A program made the translations under genes and the position numbers. From positions 123,644,499-123,708,498 of the forward strand of contig CM050446.2 in assembly GCA_027563935.2 (NCBI GenBank): a DNA stretch of 64,000 nucleotides, written 5' to 3'. The stretch is from Costus lasius (Eukaryota; Streptophyta; Magnoliopsida; Zingiberales; Costaceae). The notes under the pieces are model-generated. The model had not been told where the DNA came from and made no database searches. It was given only the letters and a program-made list of their open reading frames with translations. Of the stretch, positions 12,113 through 22,574 are shown one piece after another (position 1 is the first letter of the stretch; each line of letters starts with the position of its first letter).

Positions 12113-13149
12113 GATCGTTATAGAATAAATAATCTATCCATATAATTATTTTTATGAATTATGCGTATGTGTTTTTAGAACATGATTCACGCAAATCAAA
12201 GTTATGTTTCACAAATGTGTTTGATTTATGGTTTATGTAAGACTCATACAAATTTTACTCGCATCAAGATTTACAGTTTTATGTTTCACGACAATATGAA
12301 AAAATAAAGGATGTTTTAATGATTTGATGTTTGTGGCATTTAAGTAAATAAAGAAAAGAAATTTTGATGTTGCATCGTATTGAATTGATGTTTTTTTATT
12401 GTTTCGATGACAATTTGAGTAATTTGCTTAATTGATTAATTGCTGCGTCTACTTTCCTATATGTTTGTTTGGAAAGTTAATTACTGTCCCTTTTTATGAT
12501 TAGCCCAAAGTATGTTTCTATGTAAGTAAAGCTTATGTATGACTTTACTTACTTATGGCCAATTGCATATCAGATATAAAGGAGTTTTTCTATTACGCAT
12601 GAGGTTAATAGTTTGTGAATAATTAAATTCATATGGATATATAGATCTATATTATGTAAAACTTTAGATAATAAGTGACCAAACTAATTAAGTGATTTAT
12701 TTTAATAATAAGTGTTAATCACCATAGCGGGCATTTATTATTAAAAATATAATGTTAATGTCATGTAATAATAAATATTAGTCACCAAAGTGACCATTTA
12801 TTATTAAAGATAATAATGTTTTGGTTTATATAAACCATTATTGCATATATATATTTATTGGTGTGAATTTTGATTTTACCAAAGGTAAATCAATATTATG
12901 TGGCTAATAAATAATTAAAGGAAATTAATGGTTAATTATTAAATATAATTATGTATCCAAAGATGCTAATTATATTTATGCTTATGTGATTATGCAAAAG
13001 TTTTAAAGCATTTAATGATATAAATATATTATTGTGTTTACCAATGGAAACCTACAATATATTTTGATGTTATAAATATTTGAATCCATAATTGATTGAG
13101 CATTTTATTTTATGTTTATGTAGCTATTTCTCTTCATTCGCATGCTTCT

Positions 13150-13930
13150 TCTGTTATTGTGTTCAATGGTTTGAACTTTTCTGAATGGTGAGAATATGTC
13201 AATTTCTACTTAGTTGTTTTGGATCTTGACTTAGCACTATTAGAAGAAAAGTCTACTACCATTACTGATAAGAGCAGTGAGGAAAAAAAAGTCAAGCTAT
13301 AAAGCATGAGAAAGATCTAATAGATTATGTCTTAGCTTCATCCGAATGACAATTGCTAACAGCATTAAGACTACTATTCCACAAATTGAAACTGCTAAAG
13401 AGTATCTTAAGCTTGTGGAAGAACATTTCCGTTCTACGGATAAATCCCTTGCTGGTACATTAATGGCTGAACTCATGACCATAAAGTATGATGGGTCGCG
13501 TAGTATGTTGCAACATGTCTTAGAGATGACAAATATTGCAGCAAAATTAAGGACCCTGAGTATGATAGTTGATGACTCCTTCTTAGTATAATTCATAATG
13601 AACTCGTTACCTTCTGAGTATGAGTCTTTTCAAATTAATTATAATACTATAAAGGACAAGTGGATTGTTAATGAATTGGTCAGTATGCTTACTCAAGAAG
13701 AAATAAGACTTAAGAAGCAAGGAGTTCATTCAATTAACCTTGTGGGTCAAGGAACAAGTAAGCCAAGAGCCAAGAAATTTAAGAAGAAAGCACATGTTAA
13801 AGTATTGTAGGTTGTGAATAAGAATAAGAAGGAACAAAAGATAGATAAATGTCACTTCTGTAAAAGGTAGGGACATTATCAGAAATATTATCTGAAACGT
13901 AAAGCTTGGTTCGAAAATAAAGCTACTTCT
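13150..13930 (+). pseudogene. Copia gag remnant
   Basis: The frame pieces 13346-13591 and 13598-13810 carry a Copia nucleocapsid pattern: an UBN2-like region (ETAKEYLKLVEEHF, LAGTLMAELM), then NSLPSEYESF and LVSMLTQEEIRLKK. A zinc knuckle CHFCKR-GHYQKYY near 13850 has its last cysteine replaced by tyrosine and a stop inside. The N-terminal part is broken by stops from about 13190. Confidence 0.8.
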
Positions 13931-13975
13931 TACCTTTTTGTATATTCTACACTAAACTTAATTGAAGTTCTTTCA

Positions 13976-14605
13976 AATTCTTGGTGGCTTGATTCTCGTG
14001 CTACAACTTATGTATCTAATATGATGCAGGGATTCCTTACAATCCAAACCATAAATTGAGAACTTCTTATTTATGGGAAATCAAAAGAACGTCTCAATTG
14101 AAGGCATATGGACTTATAGATTGGTGTTAGATTCTGGCTAATAGTTGGATCTAATGCAAACTCTTTATGTACCTTCAATTTCTAAAAACTTAATTTCAAT
14201 TTCAAAACTTGATGAATGTGGGTTTAATTTTAAGTTTGGACATAAATGTTTCAGCTTATTTAAAAATAATTCATGTATTGGCTCTGAAATTCTTATTGAT
14301 GGTTTATATAAATTAAAATTGGATGTTAATTTTTTTGAATCCCAATTTTGTGTTAATCATTCAATTGGATATAAGTGTAACATGATGAAAGAAAGTTCTG
14401 CTTAGTTGTGGCATAAGCGTTTGGGTCATGTATCCAAAGAAAGATTAGAAAGATTAGTAAAAGATAAAATTCTTCCGAATTTAGATTTTATTGATCTTGA
14501 TATATGTGTGGATTGCATTAAGGGAAAACAAACCAAACATAATAAGAAAAATGCCACAAGAAGCACTCAGCTCCTTGAAATTATATACACTGATATATGT
14601 TGACC
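13976..14605 (+). pseudogene. Copia protease and GAG-pre-integrase remnant
   Basis: WWLDSRATTYVSN (about 13981) replaces the active-site D-S-G-A-T by D-S-R-A-T, so the aspartic protease is dead. Then follow VPSISKNLISISKLDECGF (14169-) and the integrase zinc-binding region LWHKRLGHVSKERLERLV with CVDCIKGKQTKH (14406-14545). A stop separates the two frames. Confidence 0.8.
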
Positions 14606-16450
14606 TTTTGATACTCTATCCTTTAGTGAAGAGAAATACTTTATCACCTTTATAGATGATTTTTCACGGTATGGATATGTCTATTGCTTAATGAAAAATC
14701 TCAAGCTGTAAATCCTCTTGAAGTATTTATTAATGAGGTTGAAAGACAATTAGATATAAAAGTGAAAATTATTAGGTATGATAGAGATGGTGAGTATTAT
14801 GGTAAATATGATGAGTCAGGACAATGTCCTGGTCTATTTGCTAAACTTCTTGAAGAACATGACATATGTGTTTAATACACTATGCCAGGAACATCTCAAC
14901 AAAATGGTGTTACAGAAAGGCGTAATAGAACATTAATGGACATGGTTAGGAGTATAATGAGTAATTGTTAAGTCATTTTTATATATGGATTCTTATGTAA
15001 TTTTACCGTTATATTTTCACTCTTCTCATCATTATACTTGATTTTTTACTCGAATTATTGCAATGTCTTCGGAATCTACACTTTTTTATGTTTTTGCCTT
15101 ATTTTAGGGAAAAAGCGAGGGGACGCAACCATTTTCAGCTAGATCAGTGTTCTCAGCAAGAATCACGACCTACCCAGCGACCATAATCACATCCCGTGGC
15201 TTTCTGTGTCGCCTGACGCTGATTTTCCTGATTTTACTCCCTCACTTTCCCTATGCTGGAGAGGAAGTTTCGCGAGGGCAAATAGGGAATTCGACATAGA
15301 GAAGGAGGACTTAAAGAAAACACCTTTATATGCTAGGGATTATTCACGCACGTACGTAGAAGGTGGCGGAAGGAGAAAAGAGAGCTGAGCGACCGAACGA
15401 AGAGGGGAGGAAATCCTTCACTGCGAGAGCGTGAAGGGGCGGACGACTGATTAGGGGAAGAAGAAGACCTCACCAGGCGGCTTCTTCCTCCTTGAGGGAG
15501 TCCTATCTTCCTCATCTCATTTATCTCATTCTCCTTATTTATCTATGGATGTCATATTGAGATTGCTTTGTGTTTTGCTTTGGACAATGAATGTTGTAGC
15601 TTAATCTTGTTTAGGGGCTAGGGAAAGCCCCTTGAATGTTTTATGCATGAATTATTAACCTTATTTTGTAAACCCTAGTTTGTTCTATCTTACCTAGTTG
15701 CACCCTATGAATGGAGGTTGCTATCTTATTTTCTTCGTTTTTTAGATATCTAGTGTTGCTGAGAGGCACATCTGGATGTTGGATAACCTAGGTAGGAGTA
15801 TCTCAATCATCATACGAGAGTAGTTGATTGTTTACAGGTAGTATATGTCATCTTGCACTCATTGGATTTATCAAGCTAAGCGTGCTACGATGGTAGACGT
15901 CTAGCCTTATAAATACCTTGTTGCATCCTTGAGAGATGACAACTTGTACAATTGATGGGATGGTGTACACAATCCAGCGCACATTGGGTTTGCTTGGCTA
16001 AACGTGCTACGATGGTGAGTAAGCACCGCATTGCATCCTTAAAAGAGGACAACCTATACCTTGTGGATTACCCTAGGACTAGAAGAGAGAATTTTATATT
16101 ACTAATCATCCGTGCATAACGCATCAAGGTGGTGGACCACGGCCTTGATTTCGTGCATCCTAAGACTTACCGTCATGCAGTTTCCTTACTTTCTTCCTTA
16201 GCATTAATTTAGTATTCAACTTACAACAATTAAGGTTTGTCTAGCTTGTGATAATTCAATTAGTCGGTACTTGATATTTGGTCTCTATGGGATCGATACA
16301 TTAATATTACTTCGATAGTCTGTATACTTACGGAGTCTATTAAGTCCTCATTACCCAAAAGCTTGTGGATGCATGCACTTAAAACTGCTGTGTATTTGCT
16401 GAATAATATTCCTAGTAAGGTAGTTCCTAAAACTCCTTTTGAGTTGTTGA
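14606..16450 (+). pseudogene. Copia integrase core, split by a nested LTR
   Basis: FIDDFSRYGYVY near 14655 and GTSQQNGVTERRNRTLMDMV near 14888 are the integrase catalytic segments. The frame is cut after MSN and resumes at 16351 with [18 protein letters not shown]. The intervening 1.4 kb is the nested LTR. Frameshifts and a stop (GTGTTTAATAC) also occur before the cut. Confidence 0.85.
14966..16350 (+). mobile_element. Nested Gypsy-like solo LTR inside the Copia integrase
   Basis: About 1.38 kb of non-Copia sequence separates two halves of the integrase frame. It resembles plant Gypsy (Tat/Athila-type) LTRs in style: 'tttttgccttattttaggg' near 15090, and a long GC-rich leader-like middle. 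Two direct internal repeats occur around gctaa(g/a)cgtgctacgatggt (about 15873 and 15999), each followed by ttgcatcctt. The borders are uncertain by about 20 bp; TTAAGTC occurs at both. No internal coding region accompanies it, so it is a solo LTR or fragment. Confidence 0.6.
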
Positions 16451-17505
16451 TTGGTAGAAAACCTAGTATGAGACACCTTCATGTTTGGGGATGCCCAGCA
16501 GAAATACGAGTTTATAATCCACATGAAAGAAAATTAGATTCTCGAACTGTTAGTGGTTACTTTATTGGTTACCTAGAGAAATCTAAAGGGTGTAGATTTT
16601 ATTGTCCAAACCATAGTCCAAGAATTATTGAAATAACTAATGCCAAATTTATTAAAAATGGAGAAGTTAGTGGGAGTGTAGAAAAACAAATTATAGATAT
16701 TAATGAAATTAGGTTTGATATTCCATTACCCATAAATGTTCCAATATGCATATCCATATTGAATGTTGCCCCAACGTTTGAGGAACAAAATGATGTTGAG
16801 CAATATTTGAATGAAGCAACACCTCATGAAGTAACTAAGTTACATCCAACTGGCATAAATGAACCACATGGGATAGCCTTAAGAAAACATGTAAGAATAA
16901 GAAAGTCAACAATTCCTGATGACTATGTGGTTTATTTACAAGAGTCAGAATTTGATTATGGCATTAATAAAGCTCCTATTTCTTTTTTACAAGCCATAGA
17001 AAGTAAAAAGTCTAATAAATGGATTAATGTCATGAAAGATGAGTTAAACTCAATAGCACAAAATAATGTCTGAAATCTCGTTGATTTGCCAAAAATTTGT
17101 AAACGAGTCGGATGTAAATGGGTCTTTAAGACCAAACATGACTCGAATGACAATATAGAATGATATAAAGTTAGACTTGTTGCCAAGGGTTATACTCAAA
17201 AGAATGACATATATTATATATAGACACTTTCTCCTATCTCAAAGAAAGACTCATTAAGAATAATTATGACACTTGTAGCTCAGTTTGATTTAGAGTTACA
17301 CCAAATGGATGTGTAAACAACCTTTCTAAATGGAGATCTTGAGGAAGAAGTTTACATGGATCAACCTGAAAGTTTTACCATTGAAGGAAAATGTCACATG
17401 GTGTGTAAACTTAAGAAATCATTATATGGATTAAAACAAGCTTCTCGCCAATGGTATATTAAATTTAATGATATCATAACATCTTTCGATTTTCAAGAAA
17501 ACACC

Positions 17506-17782
17506 TGTGATGGCCCCACACACACACCACGTCTGCCTACAGGGCATCTTGCCCAATCGACACTTTTGACGTGCACACACATATGAGCCACCATTACACG
17601 CAAGGTCAAGAGCCTTGAACCCCGGCCAGTTCAGCCTGACATATTTCGTCTGCAGCTTAATGGTTAAAGGGATCCTCTCCGTAAGGGGAGGTCAAGAGTT
17701 CGAATCCTATTGCAGACCAAATATGTCAGGTCGAACTGGCCGAGGTTCGAGATTGTATGTGTGTATGCGTGGGGCCATCACA
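17506..17782. mobile_element. 277-bp hairpin element with tRNA-like core, nested in Copia RT
   Basis: The ends are a perfect 14-bp inverted repeat, TGTGATGGCCCCAC and GTGGGGCCATCACA. They are flanked by the direct repeat ACACC (17501-17505 and 17783-17787), and removing the insert restores the RT reading frame (ENT-VDRC). A second inverted pair, ggccagttcagcctgacata (17620) and tatgtcaggtcgaactggcc (17725), closes a long stem. At the loop sits a tRNA-like sequence, 17650-17717. TG...CA ends with a 5-bp duplication suggest a miniature LTR derivative; the hairpin also fits a MITE. Confidence 0.8.
17650..17717 (+). ncRNA. tRNA-like sequence inside the hairpin element
   Basis: TCTGCAG and TTGCAGA can pair as a 7-bp acceptor-like stem. 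The core has an A-box-like stretch (AGCTTAATGGTTAAAGG), a strong anticodon-arm-like hairpin CCTCTCC-GTAA-GGGGAGG and a B-box (GAGTTCGAATCC). The D arm and loop lengths are not canonical, so it is a tRNA-derived sequence and not a functional tRNA gene. Confidence 0.55.
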
Positions 17783-18340
17783 ACACCGTTGATCGGTGTA
17801 CATATCGAAAGATCAGTGAGAGTAAATTTATATTTTTAGTTCTATATGTTGATGATATTTTGCTTGCTGCTAATGATTTAGGATTATTGTATGAGGCTAA
17901 ATATTTTCTCTTTAAGAATTTTGAAAATGAAAGATATGGGTGAGGCTTCCTATGTGATTTGAATTTCAATATTCTTAAATAGATCACAAGGATTGGTAGG
18001 ATCGTCTCAGAAAGACTATATCAAAAAAATTCTTGAGAGATTTCATATAGAAAAAATGTTCTCGAGGAATTGTTCCAATTCAGAATAGAGACAAATTTAG
18101 TCTTATGCAATGTCCAAATAATGGTGTAGAATGAAAGGAAATAGAATCTATTCCATATTCTTGAGTTGTTAGTAGTTTAATGTATTTGCAAACATGCACA
18201 AAACCCGACATTAGCTTTGCAGTTGGAATGCTTGGGAGCTATCAAAGTAATCCTGGTATTAACCATTGGAAAGCTACAAAGAAAGTGATGATATCTTCAA
18301 GGAATGAAATACTATATGCTCATTTATAGAAGATCTAACC

Positions 18341-18835
18341 CATTAGAAGTGATTGAGTATTCGGATTCAGACTTTGCTAGATGCATTGATAGTAGAAAGT
18401 CAATATTTGGTTATTTGTTCTTACTAGTAGAAAGAGCAATTTCATGAAAAAGTATAAAACAATATGTTATTGCTTCATCCACTATGGAGGCAGAGTTTGT
18501 AACTTACTATGAGGCTACAATTCATGCATTATGGCCGCGAAACTTTATTACAGAGCTGGAGATTGTTATTACTATTTCTAAGCCGCTGAAAATTTATTGT
18601 GATAATTCTGCAGCAGTTTTCTTTTTCAAGAATGATAAATACTCTAGAGGTGCAAAAATATGAAGTTGAAATATTTTGTTGTGAAAGAAGAAATTCAGAA
18701 ACAAAGAGTGTGTATTGAACATATTAAGACGGAACTCATAATTGCAGATCCTTTAGCTAAAGGATTACAACCAAAGACATTTAAAGAACATGTTCAAAGA
18801 ATGGGTCTTGGTTGTATTGATAATAGATTATAATT
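18341..18835 (+). pseudogene. Copia RNase H remnant
   Basis: Pieces include the degraded EYSDSDFA segment (about 18355), YEATIHALW, KIYCDNSAAVFFFKND (about 18585) and the C-terminal IADPLAKGLQPKTFKEHV, ending at RL followed by TAA at 18830. Frameshifts break it into short frames. Confidence 0.8.
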
Positions 18836-19176
18836 ATGTTCTAACACTCTTGAGCTCAATAATATGTTTCTGATTTTATTGTTAACTTTTCTTGTTCATT
18901 GTGTTTGTGTATACCTAATTGACATCGAACAAGAAATACAAAATGTCTGTGAGACACTAATGTGGACCATTATGATATTTATAACTCTTATGATACCGAA
19001 CTTATTAAATTACTAATGTTGTGATATATGGAAGGAAGTATATGATACTACAGTGTACAATAGTCATAACTCGCATTATGTGAATTTATTAAGTTAAGGT
19101 ATATTATGTTAATGATATTGATTGGATATATGCGCGCTTAATGTTTTCACTATTAAATTATGTGTTGGAATATTAG

Positions 19177-19190
19177 GCCAAGGGGGAGAA
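19177..19190 (+). promoter_or_regulatory. Copia polypurine tract
   Basis: aagggggagaa lies directly before the 3' LTR, the expected priming site for plus-strand synthesis. Confidence 0.85.
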
Positions 19191-19656
19191 TATAAGATTT
19201 ATGGCCCTAATTAATAGTCATACTAATGTTAGATTTATGACCTTAATAATGACTATACATCTTTAATGTTAAAATTAATTACCTGCCTTTATGGTTCATT
19301 TTAAATTCTGAAATTAATACCATCAATATTCATTAACGGTAACGTGATAGACGTTATGTTTTAAATGAAACAGATGTATTAATTGGTCCTCTCTTTATTC
19401 TATAAATATACATGAAAGTAAGTCTTTTCTATCGAGACTAGTATAGGAAAGTGAGAGAGATCAAGTGAGAGATACCAATTATTGGAGATCTGGTAATTCT
19501 TCTGCTTTTTTCGATCATGACGTCTTCTACATCAGGTACAAGTTTATGTTATTGTTTATTGTGATGATTATTTATTCGAAGATCTGAACTTTATGAATGC
19601 CAATTTCATGATAGTTATTTTTATGTTTTTCATGATGTCGATTTTAAGATGTTACA
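19191..19656 (+). repeat. Copia 3' LTR
   Basis: Collinear with the 5' LTR. Starts TATAAGATTTATGGCC (the usual TG has become TA) and ends GATGTTACA. Confidence 0.9.
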
Positions 19657-19661
19657 GTTAA

Positions 19662-20985
19662 TTGCTATTTAGTTGGAAAGTGTTTAGATGTGACTAGACT
19701 TGTTCTGACCCAACTCAATACAAAGTTAGAGTAGTTCGGGTAAGTTATAATCATGTTCGGATTATAAACAGGTGGACACGCTTAACATTTATTAACTCGT
19801 TCAACTCTCATTACTAGGTCATAAGTTCAAATTTCTTCAAATAATCTTTTAACCTAGAATTTTGCCTACTCATATGTCTAAATTTTTATTAATTTATTAT
19901 TTATATTTAAAATATAAATAATAAAATTATAATTGAGTCATGTTAAGTTAAGCAAATTGAGTTAATAAATAATCTGTTTAATAAATAAGTTATTTGGATA
20001 GTGTCTAATTGACACAATTATATTTAGATCATATTTAAATTAAATAATTTATCTTAATTAATTAATTAATTAAATTATATTCAAGTTAACTAAATCGGAT
20101 GATATGCCGTTTATGATCTGACTATTGGATCATATGCCGTTTATGATCTGACTCAATTTCCCATGTCTAGACGCGACGGAGAGATGAGGTGAAAAGCGGT
20201 AAAAGCGTAAAGTGAAAAGATTTGATGCGATGATGCGGCCTCTCACAAGTGAAAATTTGTGGGTGATTTGATGAAGTCTCGAGAGGCAACGGCGAGATTT
20301 CAACTGTAATTTTTAGTTTTTTTTATTCTAGATTAAATCTTAGCCGCTACTTGATATTTTTTATTCTAGTTTTTTACCAAATGTGTGATACACACCATAA
20401 ATTACATAAAACGGAATGGAGAGGAGCAACAGATTTTTTTTATAAGGATAAGTATAAATTTAAGTGGGGGCAAATATTAGTGTTTATATATGTATAAAAC
20501 ATCCTCAGCAGTTCAGTGTGGGCAATTATGAGAGTCCATTTTGATCCACCTCTAAGTAAATATAAATACTCTTTTCTGTCCATGGATTTTAAGGGCATCG
20601 CTTGGTGAATAAAATTCCTAAGCGGAGCGGATACCCATCTAACCCTTAATGTGCATGAATTCTAAAATTAATGCTAATTAATCCTAAGGCCAACAGTGAG
20701 TAGCTCTTACACTATTGAATCCCCGCTTAAATTAAACGGAGTACCCGCTTAAATTTTTTTTTTTCTGCTTGCTGCTTTGTGTGGGAGGGATAGCCATATG
20801 AATGAAACTTTTAAGTGCCCCCTCCCCCCGGGCGGGGTGCCTGTATCCACCATTTATGCCATCTTGAGATTTATGCATGCATGAATTTCAAATTAGTGTG
20901 AGGGTGAATTGGGCACCCCGCTCAGCAGGGGCGTTTATGATTTTTTTTTCTAGCCTTACAGCTTAAATAGATTGTATGATCTAAT
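19662..20985. other. AT-rich intergenic stretch with short repeats
   Basis: No gene seen. A 27-bp near-perfect tandem pair (atatgccgtttatgatctgact, about 20102 and 20133) and a GC-rich palindrome-like stretch (ccccctccccccgggcggggtgcc, about 20819-20842) are the only landmarks. Confidence 0.4.
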
Positions 20986-21360
20986 GGCTAATGGCCCCAA
21001 GTAGATTGTATGGTAATGGTGTAATAGCTATTGAGCCGGATTTGAGAGGGGATTCAATAGTGTAAGAGCTACTGGCCAGATTTGAGCAGAGTAGTTATAC
21101 GGACCCAAATGGATTTGTAGTGCAATACCAATTGGGCCGGATTTGAGCGGGAAGGATAGCTTTGCGGGCCACGGGAAGGGTAGTTATACAGGCCTACATG
21201 GAGTAGAATTAGATAATGTAGCAACTACTGGGCCAAAGATGAAATGGACTGGCCTAGTAGCTCTACAAGCTGAAATGGACTGGATGGTGTTGTAGCTATT
21301 GGGCCGAAGATGCGCGGAGGCCTAGAAGTGTAGCTACAAGGGCCCAAACAGATTGGATAG
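20985..21360. repeat. Degenerate repeat of gtagctattgggcc(g/a) motifs
   Basis: Variants of 'tagc(t/a)(a/c)(t/c)tgggcc' followed by 'gatttgag' or 'gatg' recur at irregular spacing (about 21027, 21085, 21140, 21220, 21293). No coding potential was recognised. Confidence 0.45.
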
Positions 21361-21452
21361 CCTAATCCGGTTTGTGCTATTTGAGCAGATGGAAAGTGTA
21401 GCTGAACCAGATCTTATTGCAGCCCCCTCAACCGTAATATTACATGCCCTAG

Positions 21453-22569
21453 TGTCAGGCCCGGTTCAATCGGTCTGGCCCAAACCCAAATCCAGACCTG
21501 CAACCGAGCCCAAATCCACGGAACCGAAGCCCAAGCGAAATCTCTCGGTCAACTCGTGATGTTGACCAGAGCTCCACATCTGCCTCGTCCCCTCCGCGTG
21601 CATCAAACGCGGGCAGCGTGAGACTCAGGCGCGGACGCCCTAATATGGAAACGGAAGCTTGAGGCGAGCGGCGCCTCTATAAAAGAGGGGGGGGGGGGGA
21701 GCTTTGGGGAGTCTGGACCGAGGATCACCGGCACCGTGAGACGAGAGAACGAGGAGCGAGAGAGTTGAGATAGAGAGACTGTAACCGGCGAACCAGAGGG
21801 TCGCTGGCGAGGGAGGGGAAGAGGGCGCCAACGGGGGTCGGTGAAGTTGTAGCTTCCAAAGTCCAAATAAATCTTCTTTTCCGGTTTTTCTCTGTTCTCG
21901 GTTTCGGCGGCAACGCTTCTCTTCTCTAATTTCTCCGGCGATGGCAGCTGCTGACGGCGACGGCCGAAGGTTGAAGGCGAAGGACAGGCGGTCCTTCCCT
22001 GCTGTCTTCCTCTCCGGCGAACCCGAGCGCAGGCGGCGTTCGCGTAAGCCAGACGCCGGCGGCGTCGGGAGAAGGAAGACGACGCGAGAACGTTTCGAAC
22101 GCAGGCGGCGTTCGAAACGAGGTGAAAGTTAACACGCGAAGCAGGTCAACGGTGAAAATCGAAATCGAAAGTTCGATTTCGACGGCTGACGCAATCTTAC
22201 GTCAGCGGAGCAAATTCGCGTGGCGAAAACCGAGTTTTGGTGGCTGACGTCAGGCGAACGTCAGCAATCCAAATTAATTCGTTGATTTGGGGATTTCGGT
22301 GTTGACGGAAATTCGGGATTGGTCAAATCGATTTTGACCGAAAGTAATTAGGGTTTTGGCTCATTTCGGTTTCTCTAAATTAGGGTTAGGGTTTTCCCGG
22401 GTTTCTTCGTGTGCCTTTGTAATTTGGGGATTAAAATCAATCGGTGAGAATTAGGGTTTCTAATATTGGGTCGGAAACCCTAGAGAGAGTTACGTTCCGG
22501 TGTTCCGCCGGATAGTCCTGAGATAGCGGTTAAGGGCTGCTTTTAGGCCGATCCGACCGGGGCGTGATA
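21453..22569 (+). mobile_element. Solo LTR (1,117 bp) with perfect CCTAG duplication
   Basis: Starts TGTCAGGCCCGG and ends CGGGGCGTGATA (the terminal CA has mutated to TA). CCTAG flanks both sides (21448-21452 and 22570-22574). A TATA box (CTATAAAAG, 21677-21685) sits in the U3-like part, followed by a GC-rich leader. Toward the 3' end come tgacgtcagc boxes and ttagggtt/aaaccctag boxes. There is no adjoining retroelement interior. The 63-codon arginine-rich frame at 21941 is within the LTR and is not treated as a gene. Confidence 0.85.
21677..21685 (+). promoter_or_regulatory. LTR TATA box
   Basis: CTATAAAAG between GC-rich flanks, about 225 bp into the solo LTR, is in the usual position for an LTR Pol II promoter. 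Confidence 0.6.
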
Positions 22570-22574
22570 CCTAG

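Larger units (their letters stand above)
16363..18340 (+). pseudogene. Copia integrase C-terminus and reverse transcriptase remnant
   Basis: The open frame 16363-17073 (236 aa) covers the integrase tail: [28 protein letters not shown] and SGYFIGYL. Reverse transcriptase follows with CKWVFKTKHD, VRLVAKGYTQK, LVAQFDLELHQMDV, VYMDQPESF and SLYGLKQASRQWY (17425-). After the 277-bp insertion come FLVLYVDDILLAANDLGLL (17836-) and KDMGEASYV. The YVDD catalytic motif is present, but stops at about 17070, 17160, 17220 and 17317 abolish function. The series is Tnt1-like (Tork/SIRE side of Copia). Confidence 0.9.
11632..19656 (+). mobile_element. Full-length Copia (Ty1) LTR retrotransposon, inactive, with nested insertions
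   Basis: The 8.0-kb element has two collinear LTRs (467 and 466 bp), a primer-binding site, gag, protease, integrase, reverse transcriptase and RNase H in Copia order, and a polypurine tract. Flanks ATTAA (11627-11631) and GTTAA (19657-19661) differ by one base, consistent with an aged target duplication. Coding capacity is destroyed by many stops and frameshifts. The element is interrupted by a Gypsy-like LTR at about 14966-16350 and by a 277-bp hairpin element at 17506-17782. The LTRs differ at many sites (roughly 10% by eye), so the insertion is not recent. Confidence 0.92.

Noticed and set aside
14966..14980. TTAAGTC at both borders of the nested LTR as a 7-bp target duplication
   Set aside because: It would leave an element without TG...CA ends; LTR insertions give 4-6 bp duplications, so the borders were left as uncertain.
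17650..17717. A functional tRNA gene
   Set aside because: D-arm and anticodon-arm lengths are not canonical, it sits at the tip of a transposon hairpin and no Pol III terminator context is evident.
21941..22132. 63-codon arginine-rich frame after a TATA box
   Set aside because: It lies wholly in a solo LTR leader and has no recognisable domain; the TATA box is better explained as the LTR promoter.
22378..22400. ttagggttaggg, a possible interstitial telomere
   Set aside because: Only two partial units are present and they form part of the LTR's conserved AACCCTA boxes, also seen at 7650.
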